Source of the DNA: Pseudomonas syringae
Lineage (GTDB): Bacteria; Pseudomonadota; Gammaproteobacteria; Pseudomonadales; Pseudomonadaceae
Direction: 5' to 3'
DNA: 64,000 nt
Assembly: GCF_023278085.1 (NCBI RefSeq)
Contig: NZ_CP066265.1
Location: 1,704,501 to 1,768,500 of the forward strand
Shown: piece by piece, positions 8,306 through 19,486 of the stretch
Layout of the letters: each line of letters begins with the position of its first letter
How positions within the stretch are numbered: position 1 is the first letter of the stretch
The notes under the pieces: generated by a model
Databases searched by the model: none
What the model was told of the DNA's origin: nothing
What the model saw: the letters and a program-made list of their open reading frames with translations, nothing else
Program-made: the position numbers and the translations under genes

Positions 8306-10186
8306 TCACCTAATCAGGCAGGTAAAATCTGATGGACGGAGCATATTGACGATGACTCGAGTGATGCTGGAATTCGCCGGGCTTTGATTGCTGCCTTCCA
8401 CCGGCTCGACAGTGTAGGTTGCCTCTGCGAAGCCAGTGCAGATAAGCAGCGTATTAATATGCGGAACTGTAAACGTGTGCCCTTGTAGAACATCAATCTC
8501 ATCAAGCTTTCGAGTTGTTACATAGGTGGCTGCTTCAATTGGGTTGTTGAGTTCATCAAATCCCTTGAAGGTGAAAGTGATTCTTTGGCCCTCTGCAATA
8601 TTTAAATAAGGCGAGACTTTAACATCCGCACCGTTCGGATTTTCGTTAGGCCCCAAGACTCCATTCGATGTCAGGTTGAATGTAGGTCCTGCCAACCCAT
8701 CTTGGCCACCAGGTTGCTCCTCTCGAGACCGAACTGTGACAGGCTGGATCGGGCTGGTTACAGCATTAGGGTTGCCCGTTCGAGTGGCAGTGAAGTAAAC
8801 AGGGATTTCTGCGCCAGTACCTTGCAATTTCATCAGTTCGTTATCAATCGGAATGATGAGGTCTCTTCCCGTAATAACGTCACTGGATTTTATTTGGTAC
8901 CACTGCAGTTTTACCTGATTGCCCCAGTGTAGATTCAGGTCATCATTGACCTCGAAACCAGAATTCCAACTCACCAAGCCTCGGGCATTCAGTTCGTAAT
9001 CATCCTCGTCGATGAAGTTGTCCTGGAGGTTCGGGTTCTGTACGCTTGAACCCTGTACGGTCAGCTTTTCCAATAAATCAGGGAAAGGAAGTGTCGTAAA
9101 AGTGTCAATGTTGGCGTCCAATGATATCCCTGCCAGTTCCCCGTTTCGAAGTACTTCATAACGGACTGCTGTGTTGCCTTGCGGACCGCGAGCAATTGCT
9201 TCGAATGGCAACTTCAATGTTAATATGATTGCTTCATTTTCGTCGCCAGATGCTACTGGAACAGGGGTCAAGGGATTGTCAGCCCCCCAGAACAATTGAA
9301 TGCTATCAAGCGCTGCTGCACCCGGGTAATGTGGAATGTCGACCATTACGCCTGCCTGAGCTTCCAGATAATCAACTTGGTCGCCCACCGCGCTGTCAAT
9401 AACAGGTGCCGGATAATTCGAAGGCAGCTCTTTCAGTCTCAATTTCACCGGTACAGTATTCGAGAGGATCGAAGCATTGCCCGCACGGTCTATGACTTGA
9501 TAGCAGACCTGCTTTTCGTCTTCTCCCAACGTACTTAGAAACTCTCGTGTGAAGGTCACAACGACCTTATCCAGACCCATGTCGGTTTCGTTGACGGTAG
9601 CGCTAGGGCCTACGATATCCCCCCACCTCGTCAGGATACGGTCATGCTTGGCCATACCTGTGTAGCCAGCAATCTGTACATCAAGTTTGCCGCCCAATTG
9701 ATCAAGCTCTGCGGCAGTCAGGCCATTTTGAATCTCGGCTGGAAACTGAATGGCAGCAAGTTCTGGAGCACCTGGTGCTGTCTTGTCAATCTGAATTCGG
9801 AAGATTTCTGATGCTTGTGACACTTGGTTAGCTGGATTGGTGACTACGTATGCAACATCGTGGAAACCCTCCAGCAACAGTTCAGTCGGGATCTCAAGTT
9901 TTAGTAAGTCTCCTGGCTTATGCGAGTCCAGAATCAGCTTTATTGGTCCAGTTTCACTGTTGTCGAAAAGCAGTTGGTAAGTGTAATTAGGGCGCGCGGC
10001 TGGCCATACCGTCAGGTCAACAATCAGGGGTTGGGACACTTCGGTGACCGGCAGCAGTCCTGGTGTGTCCTCATCATGAAAAGCGACTGCAATATCGGGA
10101 GCAGGCAGTTCAAGGTTCAAATTACGATATCCGTTTTTTGGAAGTGAAATAGGTGTTGGTAGGTTGTTTTTAAAAGTGTTTTTCAT
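8306..10186 (-). CDS. Large Ig-like module protein
   Basis: 626 residues, function unknown. The N-module (about 45-150: VDLTVWPAARPNYTYQLLFD...LEIPTELLLEGFHDVAYVV) and the TAPGAPEL module (about 155-265, with NGLTAAELDQLGGKL and VCYQVIDRAGNASILS) closely match the paralogue at 6661-8253. Two further modules follow, one with LDSIQLFWGADNPLTPVPV, one with NLHWGNQVKLQWYQI, and a divergent C-terminal domain (about 500-626). No signal peptide. The base composition is visibly more AT-rich than in the flanking core genes, a sign of transfer. AAGGA precedes the ATG. The gene is divergent from the autotransporter across a 330-base region with repeated dyads. Confidence 0.72.
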   Translation of the reverse strand: MKNTFKNNLPTPISLPKNGYRNLNLELPAPDIAVAFHDEDTPGLLPVTEVSQPLIVDLTVWPAARPNYTYQLLFDNSETGPIKLILDSHKPGDLLKLEIPTELLLEGFHDVAYVVTNPANQVSQASEIFRIQIDKTAPGAPELAAIQFPAEIQNGLTAAELDQLGGKLDVQIAGYTGMAKHDRILTRWGDIVGPSATVNETDMGLDKVVVTFTREFLSTLGEDEKQVCYQVIDRAGNASILSNTVPVKLRLKELPSNYPAPVIDSAVGDQVDYLEAQAGVMVDIPHYPGAAALDSIQLFWGADNPLTPVPVASGDENEAIILTLKLPFEAIARGPQGNTAVRYEVLRNGELAGISLDANIDTFTTLPFPDLLEKLTVQGSSVQNPNLQDNFIDEDDYELNARGLVSWNSGFEVNDDLNLHWGNQVKLQWYQIKSSDVITGRDLIIPIDNELMKLQGTGAEIPVYFTATRTGNPNAVTSPIQPVTVRSREEQPGGQDGLAGPTFNLTSNGVLGPNENPNGADVKVSPYLNIAEGQRITFTFKGFDELNNPIEAATYVTTRKLDEIDVLQGHTFTVPHINTLLICTGFAEATYTVEPVEGSNQSPANSSITRVIVNMLRPSDFTCLIR

Positions 10187-10212
10187 ATGTAAATTCCTTT
10201 TGGTGACGCGTA

Positions 10213-10230
10213 TGTAGGGTTTTTCCTACT
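10213..10230. promoter_or_regulatory. Dyad TGTAGG-N6-CCTACT
   Basis: An 18-base near-perfect dyad 27 bases upstream of the start of the 8306-10186 gene. Its geometry (TGTARG, 6 bases, CYTACA) resembles sites of NarL/FixJ-type response regulators such as the GacA box TGTAAG-N6-CTTACA, with one base changed per half. Binding by any regulator is inference. Confidence 0.45.
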
Positions 10231-10373
10231 TTCATGTGAAGCTTTTTTATAAAGGCATGTCTGGCTAGCTAAGCTGTCGCTAGTATTCCCAGTCACGATT
10301 TGACGTAATAGGTTTTTTGAAGGCTGGTCAAGAGGTGTGGCATATGTTTTTTTATTCGCGTTACAATTTTTTT

Positions 10374-10439
10374 TGTAGGAAGATCACATGGATGGCCGCC
10401 GTAAGAGGTTGCTTGTAAAGATTTGGGAATCTTCCTACA
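10374..10439. promoter_or_regulatory. Wide inverted pair TGTAGGAAGAT ... ATCTTCCTACA
   Basis: A perfect 11-base inverted repeat with its arms 44 bases apart (10374-10384 and 10429-10439), 76 bases upstream of the autotransporter start. The right arm also forms the smaller hairpin AAGATT-TGGG-AATCTT. Two identical half sites facing each other suggest looping or cooperative binding of a regulator; this is inference from symmetry. Confidence 0.45.
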
Positions 10440-10514
10440 TTTTCAGTGTTGAATAAGATGGGGTTTTATGAGTTGAGTAGAATACTTTTCCATTTTCAAT
10501 AACCGAGGAGATGG

Positions 10515-12812
10515 ATGGTGTCTTATAGCGGAAATAACGTCATTGGTTTACGGGCTGGCGCGTTTCAGCTTGCCGCGTTTGCGTTCGGATCATTAGCTAC
10601 TGCGCAGGCATCAGCAGAGATGCAGGGCTTGGACGATGCAGTGGGACCGGGCCGTGAAAGAATCATGGTGGTTCTGCCTGGTGGAGAGAATTTTTATGCT
10701 ATTGATTTGTCTGGAGAAGTGATTACTGTAGGTCCTGATACCGCCTTCGACTCCTACGTCATTAAAGATCAAGGTGTTCTTAATATAGTGAATGGGCGGG
10801 TCAACAGCGCTCGGGTGCAAAACTCTACGATAAATATTGAGTCTGGAGTTGTGGAGGGTGGTATCAGCCTTTCTGATGCTGTGGGGAATCTCAACAGGGC
10901 TAAGGTAAGCAATGAATTCGGGGCCGGTATTGTACTAGGGGCGGACAGAACGGCTGTTAATCATGGCTCCACAGTATCTGCTCATTCAAGCGAAATATCT
11001 GGAGCAGGAAATGGTGTTGCTGTCGGGGTGTGGGGGGAACTCAACATCTTCAACACGAGCGTGCATGGGTTCGCTTCGCAAACCCAAAGTGGCCAAGGTA
11101 TTTTCGCTTCTGGAGCGAATGTGCTGATTGCTGATAACAGTCATGTGATTGGCGACATGAATGGAGTTAATCTTGTAGATGGATCTGAAGCCAAGGGCCT
11201 GGTGGGAAATAAGTCGTCAACGGTTATTGATCATTCTATCGTAGAGGGTTTAGGTGGGGCCGCTATCAAAGTCGACCTTCGCGTAGCGCTTGATATTGAT
11301 GCCGATATCGCTGTGCAAAACCACTCCGAACTGCGGTCCGGGAACGGGAATCTTCTTGAGGTATCAGAGAGTAGCACCGCCAACTTCAAGGTCGACAACA
11401 GCATCCTCAACGGCAACCTCGTTGCCGATGACACCAGTACCTTGAACGTCACGCTGCAGAACGGCGCGCAACTCACTGGCGATATCGTCAACGGCAACGC
11501 GCTGGCTATCACTTCTGGTGGTCAGTGGCAGATGCAGGGTGACAATGCCGTCAGGTCGCTTTCCCTGCAGGGAGGCAGCGTCGGGTTTGGCGGCGAGGGC
11601 TTCCATACGCTGTCGCTCAACGAGTTGTCAGGTACAGGCACGTTTGGCATGCGGGTGGATCTGGACAAGGGTGTGGGCGATCTTATCGACGTCAACGGTC
11701 AGGCCAGCGGGCAATTCGGGCTGCGGGTGCGTAACACCGGGGTAGAGGTTGTATCGCCAGATATGACCCCGCTCAAGGTGGTGCATACCGAAGGTGGCGA
11801 TGCTCAGTTCAGCCTGCTGGGTGGGCGGGTTGACCTGGGGGCTTATTCATACCTGCTGGAGCAGCAAGGCAATGATTGGTTCATCGTTGGCAAAGACAAG
11901 GTCATAAGCCCTTCGACCCAGAGTGCTCTTGCTCTGTACAGCGCAGCACCTGCCATCTGGATGAGTGAGCTTTCTACCCTGCGCTCGCGCATGGGCGAGG
12001 TTCGTGTCAGTGGCAAGGCTGGTGGCTGGATGCGCGCCTATGGCAGTCGGCTCAATACCACGACTGGTGATGGTGTCGACTACCGGCAGAAGCAAAGTGG
12101 CTTGTCGCTCGGGGCGGATGCGCCGATCGAGGTCAGCAACGGACGGTTGCTGGTCGGTGTGCTGGGTGGTTACAGCAAATCCGGTCTGGATTTGAGCCGT
12201 GGAACATCGGGGAAAGTCGACAGCTACTATGCGGGCGTCTACGGCACCTGGCTGTCTGACGATGGCTACTACGTGGATGGTGCGCTCAAGCTCAACCGCT
12301 TCCGCAACAAGGCAGACGTTGCCATGAGTGATGCGAGCAAGGCCAAGGGCGACTACAGCAACACGGGTGTAGGTGGCTGGGTGGAAGCGGGTCGACACAT
12401 CAAGCTGGCGGATGACTACTTTCTTGAGCCGTTTGCCCAGTTGTCCACGGTGGTGGTTCAGGGGCAGGATCTGCGCCTGGATAACGGCTTGAAGGCGAAG
12501 AATGATCGTACTCAGTCGGTGCTGGGTAAAGTCGGCACCTCGCTGGGTCGAACTGTCGCGCTCAAGGACGGTGGGGTGTTGCGACCTTACGTTCGTGGTG
12601 CTGTTGCGCAGGAGTTTTCACGGCGTAATGAGGTGAAGTCCAATGACGTGACCTTCGATAACAGCTTGTTTGGCTCACGTGCCGAGCTGGGGGCCGGGGT
12701 CTCGGTTTCCCTGTCGGAGCGTCTGCAGGTGCACGCAGACGTCGACTACATGAAAGGCAAGCATATCGAGCAACCGTGGGGTGCCAATGTAGGGCTGCGT
12801 TTTGAGTTCTGA
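10515..12812 (+). CDS. Autotransporter (type Va) outer-membrane protein
   Basis: 765 residues. An N-terminal hydrophobic signal region (LRAGAFQLAAFAFGSLATAQASA, cleavage likely after ASA near residue 35) is followed by a passenger of beta-helix character (about 40-470) rich in N, G, S and short repeats such as VLNIVNGRVNSARVQNSTIN, as in pertactin-like proteins. The translocator barrel (about 500-765) has GGWMRAYGSRLNTT near its start and ends in the aromatic VGLRFEF signature. GAGGAG precedes the ATG; another ATG four bases earlier is out of frame. No protease motif is visible, so an adhesin-like surface role is most likely. Flanked on both sides by Ig-module genes in the opposite direction. 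Ends in a strong terminator. Confidence 0.92.
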   Translation: MVSYSGNNVIGLRAGAFQLAAFAFGSLATAQASAEMQGLDDAVGPGRERIMVVLPGGENFYAIDLSGEVITVGPDTAFDSYVIKDQGVLNIVNGRVNSARVQNSTINIESGVVEGGISLSDAVGNLNRAKVSNEFGAGIVLGADRTAVNHGSTVSAHSSEISGAGNGVAVGVWGELNIFNTSVHGFASQTQSGQGIFASGANVLIADNSHVIGDMNGVNLVDGSEAKGLVGNKSSTVIDHSIVEGLGGAAIKVDLRVALDIDADIAVQNHSELRSGNGNLLEVSESSTANFKVDNSILNGNLVADDTSTLNVTLQNGAQLTGDIVNGNALAITSGGQWQMQGDNAVRSLSLQGGSVGFGGEGFHTLSLNELSGTGTFGMRVDLDKGVGDLIDVNGQASGQFGLRVRNTGVEVVSPDMTPLKVVHTEGGDAQFSLLGGRVDLGAYSYLLEQQGNDWFIVGKDKVISPSTQSALALYSAAPAIWMSELSTLRSRMGEVRVSGKAGGWMRAYGSRLNTTTGDGVDYRQKQSGLSLGADAPIEVSNGRLLVGVLGGYSKSGLDLSRGTSGKVDSYYAGVYGTWLSDDGYYVDGALKLNRFRNKADVAMSDASKAKGDYSNTGVGGWVEAGRHIKLADDYFLEPFAQLSTVVVQGQDLRLDNGLKAKNDRTQSVLGKVGTSLGRTVALKDGGVLRPYVRGAVAQEFSRRNEVKSNDVTFDNSLFGSRAELGAGVSVSLSERLQVHADVDYMKGKHIEQPWGANVGLRFEF

Positions 12813-12842
12813 TCAGAACAAGCCAGTACCCAGGTAAAACGA

Positions 12843-12873
12843 GGCCCCCGGTGAGTGATCGCCGGGGGCTTTT
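12843..12873 (+). terminator. Rho-independent terminator of the autotransporter gene
   Basis: GCCCCCGG, a 10-base loop, CCGGGGGC, then TTTT, 30 bases after the autotransporter stop. The next gene on the minus strand ends three bases further, so the hairpin may serve both directions. Confidence 0.88.
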
Positions 12874-12875
12874 GG

Positions 12876-13412
12876 CTACTTGTCCGCAAGCCCGTTATTG
12901 ATAAAGCGTTGGCGTTGGCGCGCTCTGGAGTTCGCGGGCATCGAGTGCTTGACGTTGACCCGTAACGCGGGTGATGTGCCGATCAGTCGATGATCGCGAT
13001 AGAGCTCGTAGTAAAGGTCTACCAGGCCATATTGAGTGTGCGGTACAAAATCGTAGGATACGCACAGCACACGTATGACGCTGTTTTCGCCGACCCGATG
13101 AAAAAGTGTCGTTGTCGACAGGTTTTTCCCCCAATAGAAGCGAATTTCATCTCCACAGCACATCTTGACCGAGCCTGGAATGTGTACCACCACGCCCGTG
13201 TGCACCTGCTCGTGACTGACCGCAGCATCGCCGTTGTCGGGCAGTATCGGTGGTTTCAGTGTGTCTGAAACATCTGATGGAATGTGTTCAGAAGTCATTT
13301 TTTGATAGGTACTCTCTTGCAGTGGGGCTTCTCGCACAGCGTCTGGCTCTGTGGGTTTGCTCTTTTTTGAAGTGAGTGCAGCGACATCCTTGGAATACTC
13401 TTTATCCATCAT
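12876..13412 (-). CDS. Single Ig-like module protein with charged N-terminus
   Basis: 178 residues. The first 75 are polar and low in complexity; the rest (about 85-165) follows the same pattern as one module of the larger neighbours: VVHIPG, then GDEIRFYWGKN, then LVDLYYELYRDHRLIGTSPALRVNV. I therefore group it with the Ig-module proteins at 6661, 8306 and 13834, though similarity is weaker. A longer in-frame extension exists upstream; ATG 13412 or 13409 is preferred because the body of the protein starts there, but no strong ribosome site decides it. Two cysteines in a row (CC) are unusual for this type of module. Function unknown. Confidence 0.6.
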   Translation of the reverse strand: MMDKEYSKDVAALTSKKSKPTEPDAVREAPLQESTYQKMTSEHIPSDVSDTLKPPILPDNGDAAVSHEQVHTGVVVHIPGSVKMCCGDEIRFYWGKNLSTTTLFHRVGENSVIRVLCVSYDFVPHTQYGLVDLYYELYRDHRLIGTSPALRVNVKHSMPANSRARQRQRFINNGLADK

Positions 13413-13833
13413 GAACTCGATTATTTGAATTAAGTGAGTTGTTTTTGTTGTGCCCCCAGCTGTGGCACCGGAAATATTACAATGCACATTAGTGTTCAGG
13501 TCAAGTCGTTAAAATGTGCGATGGTAGTGCGAGGTTTACAAAGGTTTTGCTGTCACATTTGGTTTCAAGTTCGGACTAAATTATTGAAGGGTAGTGCTGA
13601 GGATGCTGTAAACAGGGGGTGAGGCTTATGTTGGGTGCTTGGTTTGGGTTTTTTTAATGAATGATATCTGTAGGACCTTTACTACAGACAATTCCTACAT
13701 TTTTAAAAATAAGGCATTTTGTGAAATATCCCACTCAAGCGTAGGACTATTCACTCAAACTTATCATAAAGGTCTCGCACGGGTGGGCGTACGAAACCTT
13801 CAAGGTCCTGAGCAATAATGTAGGTCTCTGCCG
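13413..13833. other. Gene-free, AT-rich region with dyads
   Basis: About 420 bases between two minus-strand Ig-module genes. No credible gene. It contains the dyad at 13668-13687, a TTCCTACAT half site at 13692-13700 and single GTAGGA/TGTAGG half sites at 13741 and 13819. Confidence 0.65.
13668..13700. promoter_or_regulatory. Dyad CTGTAG-N8-CTACAG plus TTCCTACAT half site
   Basis: A perfect 6+6 dyad (13668-13687) followed after four bases by TTCCTACAT (13692-13700). The half site and the T-rich sequence after it match the one upstream of the autotransporter (TTCCTACATTTT). Placed about 255 bases upstream of the gene that starts at 13412. Same candidate regulator as for the sites at 10213 and 10374; inference. 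Confidence 0.45.
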
Positions 13834-14496
13834 TTAATCCTGCATGGACAGGGTTACCGGACGCGCCATAATCGAGCGATTGCCTGCGCGATCGATCACC
13901 TGATAGCTCATGGTGATGCTCTCGCTGTCCAGATCGAGCAAGAAGGCCTTGTCGAAAATGATCTGTACCGGGCGTTCAGTCAGGTTGTCAGGAGTGACCT
14001 CATGAACAGGGCCTTCCTGTTCATTGCACAGGGTCTGAATACGGTCGCCAGGCTGCATGTCGGCGTAGCCTGGAATGATGCCAGTCAGGGTTTCGCCGAG
14101 GTTGATCTGATGGAACAGCATGGGGGCCAGCAGCGCTGCGCCAGGGGCAGTGCGGTCGATTCGAATCTCAGTGGTTGCGGAGTCTGTTCGCATGCCGCCT
14201 GGAAACGTTAGCCATTGGTATCCAATCGCATAATTGCCATCTTTAGCGAAGTGTTCACCCTCAAGATTCATAACGAACGCGACCTCTTCGGGCGCGTTGG
14301 GATCAGAAATGGTCTGGGTGATCCCAGAGCCAACACCGTTAATCATAAGCTCGAAGCTGTCTTTTTCTTTGATTAAACCGCGCGCGGTAAAATGGACCGA
14401 AATACCTAAGTCAAGGTCTCGCACTTTGATGAGGCCGTCGCGTTCCGCTGCGGGAATGGATGGTGCTTCCAATGGCAGGTTAGTAAGAGTATTCAT
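13834..14496 (-). CDS. Two-module Ig-like protein
   Basis: 220 residues, unknown function. An N-module (about 20-125) is followed by a TAPGAALLAPMLF module that ends ITMSYQVIDRAGNRSIMARP, the same hallmark (Y-x-V/I-x-D-x-AGN-x-S) seen in the two large neighbours. It has nothing beyond these two modules, so it looks like the minimal member of the family or a truncated one. ATG 14496 is chosen over an upstream TTG because TTGGAG precedes it at good spacing and the protein then starts MNTLTNLPLEAPSIPAAE, similar to the paralogues. No signal peptide. Just upstream, at 14521-14534, is the small palindrome ACGCCA-CA-TGGCGT. Confidence 0.68.
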   Translation of the reverse strand: MNTLTNLPLEAPSIPAAERDGLIKVRDLDLGISVHFTARGLIKEKDSFELMINGVGSGITQTISDPNAPEEVAFVMNLEGEHFAKDGNYAIGYQWLTFPGGMRTDSATTEIRIDRTAPGAALLAPMLFHQINLGETLTGIIPGYADMQPGDRIQTLCNEQEGPVHEVTPDNLTERPVQIIFDKAFLLDLDSESITMSYQVIDRAGNRSIMARPVTLSMQD

Positions 14497-14766
14497 GAGT
14501 GTCTCCAATTAACAAGTCAAACGCCACATGGCGTCGATCTGGGTTTTTACTCAGGAGATAGGCAATAGTTACCCGTGGTAATAGATAACTACCGCACATC
14601 CCCTTGAATTCAACTAGTCGGAGTGTTCGTCGGGTGTCAATGCTCGACAGTCATGTTTTACTGCGGCTCTTGATGTTAAGGAAAAGTCTTACATGTTGCC
14701 CGGATGATTTGGCAATAGTTGTAGGGCGTGAAGATAACAAGCCCGCCAATCAATGAAGGGCACAAT

Positions 14767-14799
14767 AAAAAGCCCCGACCAACCTGAGTTGGCCGAGGC
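14767..14799 (-). terminator. Rho-independent terminator of the aer-type gene
   Basis: Read on the minus strand: a 12-base stem (14788-14799 with 14772-14783, two G-T pairs), a 4-base loop and five T residues, about 20 bases after the stop codon. Confidence 0.88.
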
Positions 14800-14820
14800 C
14801 CTTTACAGCAGTTTCAACGC

Positions 14821-16386
14821 TCAGCGATTAAAGCGCTCCACCAACGAGTACTGCGAATTGGCGGTGTCCGTCAGTTCCCCGCTCAATACTGCCGAGCGTC
14901 GGGCTTCGTCGGCGGTTTTGTCGGCCAGTTCGGCGATAGTGGAAATGTTGCGGTTGATCTCTTCGGCTACCGCGCTTTGTTCTTCGGTGGCAGTGGCAAT
15001 CTGAGTGGTCATGTCGGTGATGTTGGCGACCGCTTCGCTGATGCCCACCAGCGCCTGATCCGCTTCCAGCACCCGGGCCACGCCTTCTTCGGCCTGACGA
15101 CGTCCGGCGTCCATGGTCTGCACGGCGTCGGTAGCCGTCTGCTGCAATTTGGCGATCAGGCCATGAATCTGGCCAGTAGATTCGGCAGTGCGTTTTGCCA
15201 ACTGGCGTACTTCATCTGCCACCACCGCAAAGCCACGGCCCATCTCTCCGGCACGGGCCGCTTCGATGGCCGCGTTGAGGGCCAGCAGGTTGGTCTGGTC
15301 GGCGATGCCTTTGATCACATCGACCACGCCGCCGATTTCATCGCTGTCCTTGGCCAGTCGCGTCACGGTCAGGCCGGTTTCGCCCACCGAGGTGGAAAGG
15401 CGCTGAATGGCTTCGCGGGTTTCGCCGGCGATATCGCGGCCGCGACGGGTCAGCTCATTGGCTTGTTGAGTGGCGTCAGCGGCGCGATGTACATGGCTGG
15501 CAACTTCCTGGGTGGTGGCGGCCATCTGGTTGATGGCTGCGGCGACCTGTTCGGTTTCCACACGCTGACGTTCCAGCCCGGTCGAGCTGTCGTTGGCCAG
15601 CGAGTTGGATTGTCGGGCCTGACTGTTCAGATGCTCGGCGGTGTCCTGCAAGCGCGTCAGGCAGGTTTTCATGCGCGCTTCCTGGCTGAGGATCGACATT
15701 TCCAGACGCGCCTGCGGGCCACGGCTGTCGGTGTACATCTGCGCGATCAGCGGGTCAGAGGTGGTCTGTTCAGCCAGGCGCAGCAGGCGTTTGGTGCCGC
15801 GCTGTTGCCAGGACAGGCCGAGCAGGCCAAGCGGCACCGACAATGCGGCGGCAAGCGCGAAGCCCCAGTGCGAGTTGAGCCACACACCAATCAGAAAGCT
15901 CAACTGGCTGACCAGAATGAACGGCAGCCAGTCCTGCAACACCGGTAGCCATTTATCACGACCCGGTATGGCGCTCTTGCCCTGATTGATGCGCTTGTAC
16001 AGGGCTTCGGCGCGACGAATCTGTTCGGCGGTCGGTTTGATGCGTACCGACTCGAAACCCACCACCTTCCTGTTTTCCAGCATCGGCGTCACGTAGGCGT
16101 TGACCCAATAGTGGTCGCCATTCTTGCAACGGTTCTTGACGATGCCCATCCACGGCTGGCCGGTCTTGAGCGTGGTCCACATGTGTTCGAAAACCGCCGG
16201 CGGAACATCCGGATGGCGAACGGTGTTGTGCGCGGCACCGAGCAATTCGGCTTCGCTGTAACCACTGATATCGACGAAGGCATCATTGCAGTACGTAATC
16301 GTGCCTCGGGTGTCGGTGGTGGAAATCAGTCGTTGTTCGGCAGGAAATGTCAGCTCACGTTGGGTGACAGGCTGGTTATTGCGCAT
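14821..16386 (-). CDS. aer: Aer-type methyl-accepting chemotaxis protein with PAS domain
   Basis: Energy/oxygen-taxis receptor, 521 residues. The PAS domain (about 10-110; [20 protein letters not shown], then [14 protein letters not shown]) is expected to bind FAD and sense redox state. Two hydrophobic spans (about 150-195) anchor it in the inner membrane; the rest is the coiled-coil signalling domain with the hairpin tip [20 protein letters not shown] and [20 protein letters not shown], which docks CheW/CheA. There is no periplasmic domain of note. ATG 16386 ([15 protein letters not shown]) is chosen over an upstream extension because this is the usual Aer start. It precedes acnA as in other Pseudomonas. 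Confidence 0.9.
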   Translation of the reverse strand: MRNNQPVTQRELTFPAEQRLISTTDTRGTITYCNDAFVDISGYSEAELLGAAHNTVRHPDVPPAVFEHMWTTLKTGQPWMGIVKNRCKNGDHYWVNAYVTPMLENRKVVGFESVRIKPTAEQIRRAEALYKRINQGKSAIPGRDKWLPVLQDWLPFILVSQLSFLIGVWLNSHWGFALAAALSVPLGLLGLSWQQRGTKRLLRLAEQTTSDPLIAQMYTDSRGPQARLEMSILSQEARMKTCLTRLQDTAEHLNSQARQSNSLANDSSTGLERQRVETEQVAAAINQMAATTQEVASHVHRAADATQQANELTRRGRDIAGETREAIQRLSTSVGETGLTVTRLAKDSDEIGGVVDVIKGIADQTNLLALNAAIEAARAGEMGRGFAVVADEVRQLAKRTAESTGQIHGLIAKLQQTATDAVQTMDAGRRQAEEGVARVLEADQALVGISEAVANITDMTTQIATATEEQSAVAEEINRNISTIAELADKTADEARRSAVLSGELTDTANSQYSLVERFNR

Positions 16387-16549
16387 GGGGTATCGATCCT
16401 TCGATTCTGAGGACTGTGGCGTGTTATCGGCGGGTGAGCCGATAAATTGAATGTTGCACGCCAAATGACCCATGAGTCAGTGCAGCGGGGGATTTCACCG
16501 TGGCCAGCCACTGTGAAATCCCCTGTGCATGAATCGCCGCGCAACCGCC

Positions 16550-19294
<2,745 letters not shown>

Positions 19295-19311
19295 GAATGT
19301 CTCCTTTTGGA

Positions 19312-19326
19312 ATGTTCTCCGAACAT
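19312..19326. promoter_or_regulatory. Palindrome ATGTTC-TCC-GAACAT in the acnA leader
   Basis: A perfect 6+6 dyad 18-32 bases upstream of the acnA start. It is too small and too near the start for a terminator; an operator, or an RNA hairpin next to the ribosome site, is more likely. No known consensus is matched with confidence. Confidence 0.4.
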
Positions 19327-19486
19327 CGGATTACGGGGCTCCATGTACATCAGGTCAGGAACACCGTATCAGGCTTCAGGTTCTGTGGACTGTCGGGCCG
19401 CGCCAGTGGTTCCAGGATTGGGCTATGATGCGCGGCTTTCAAGTCTGCGGGGTTACGCCCGAGTGCCCGTTGCCCAGGAGTAACCC

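Larger units (their letters stand above)
10187..10514. other. AT-rich divergent regulatory region
   Basis: 328 bases between the divergent Ig-module gene and the autotransporter, clearly richer in A/T than the surroundings. It holds three TGTAGG/CCTACA-type half sites or dyads, listed separately, and no credible gene. Confidence 0.7.

Noticed and set aside
10213..13824. TGTAGG words as part of the common Pseudomonas REP sequence (TGTAGGAGCGGGCTTGC type)
   Set aside because: The bases after TGTAGG differ at each place and never read GAGCGGGCTTG, so these are not REP copies.
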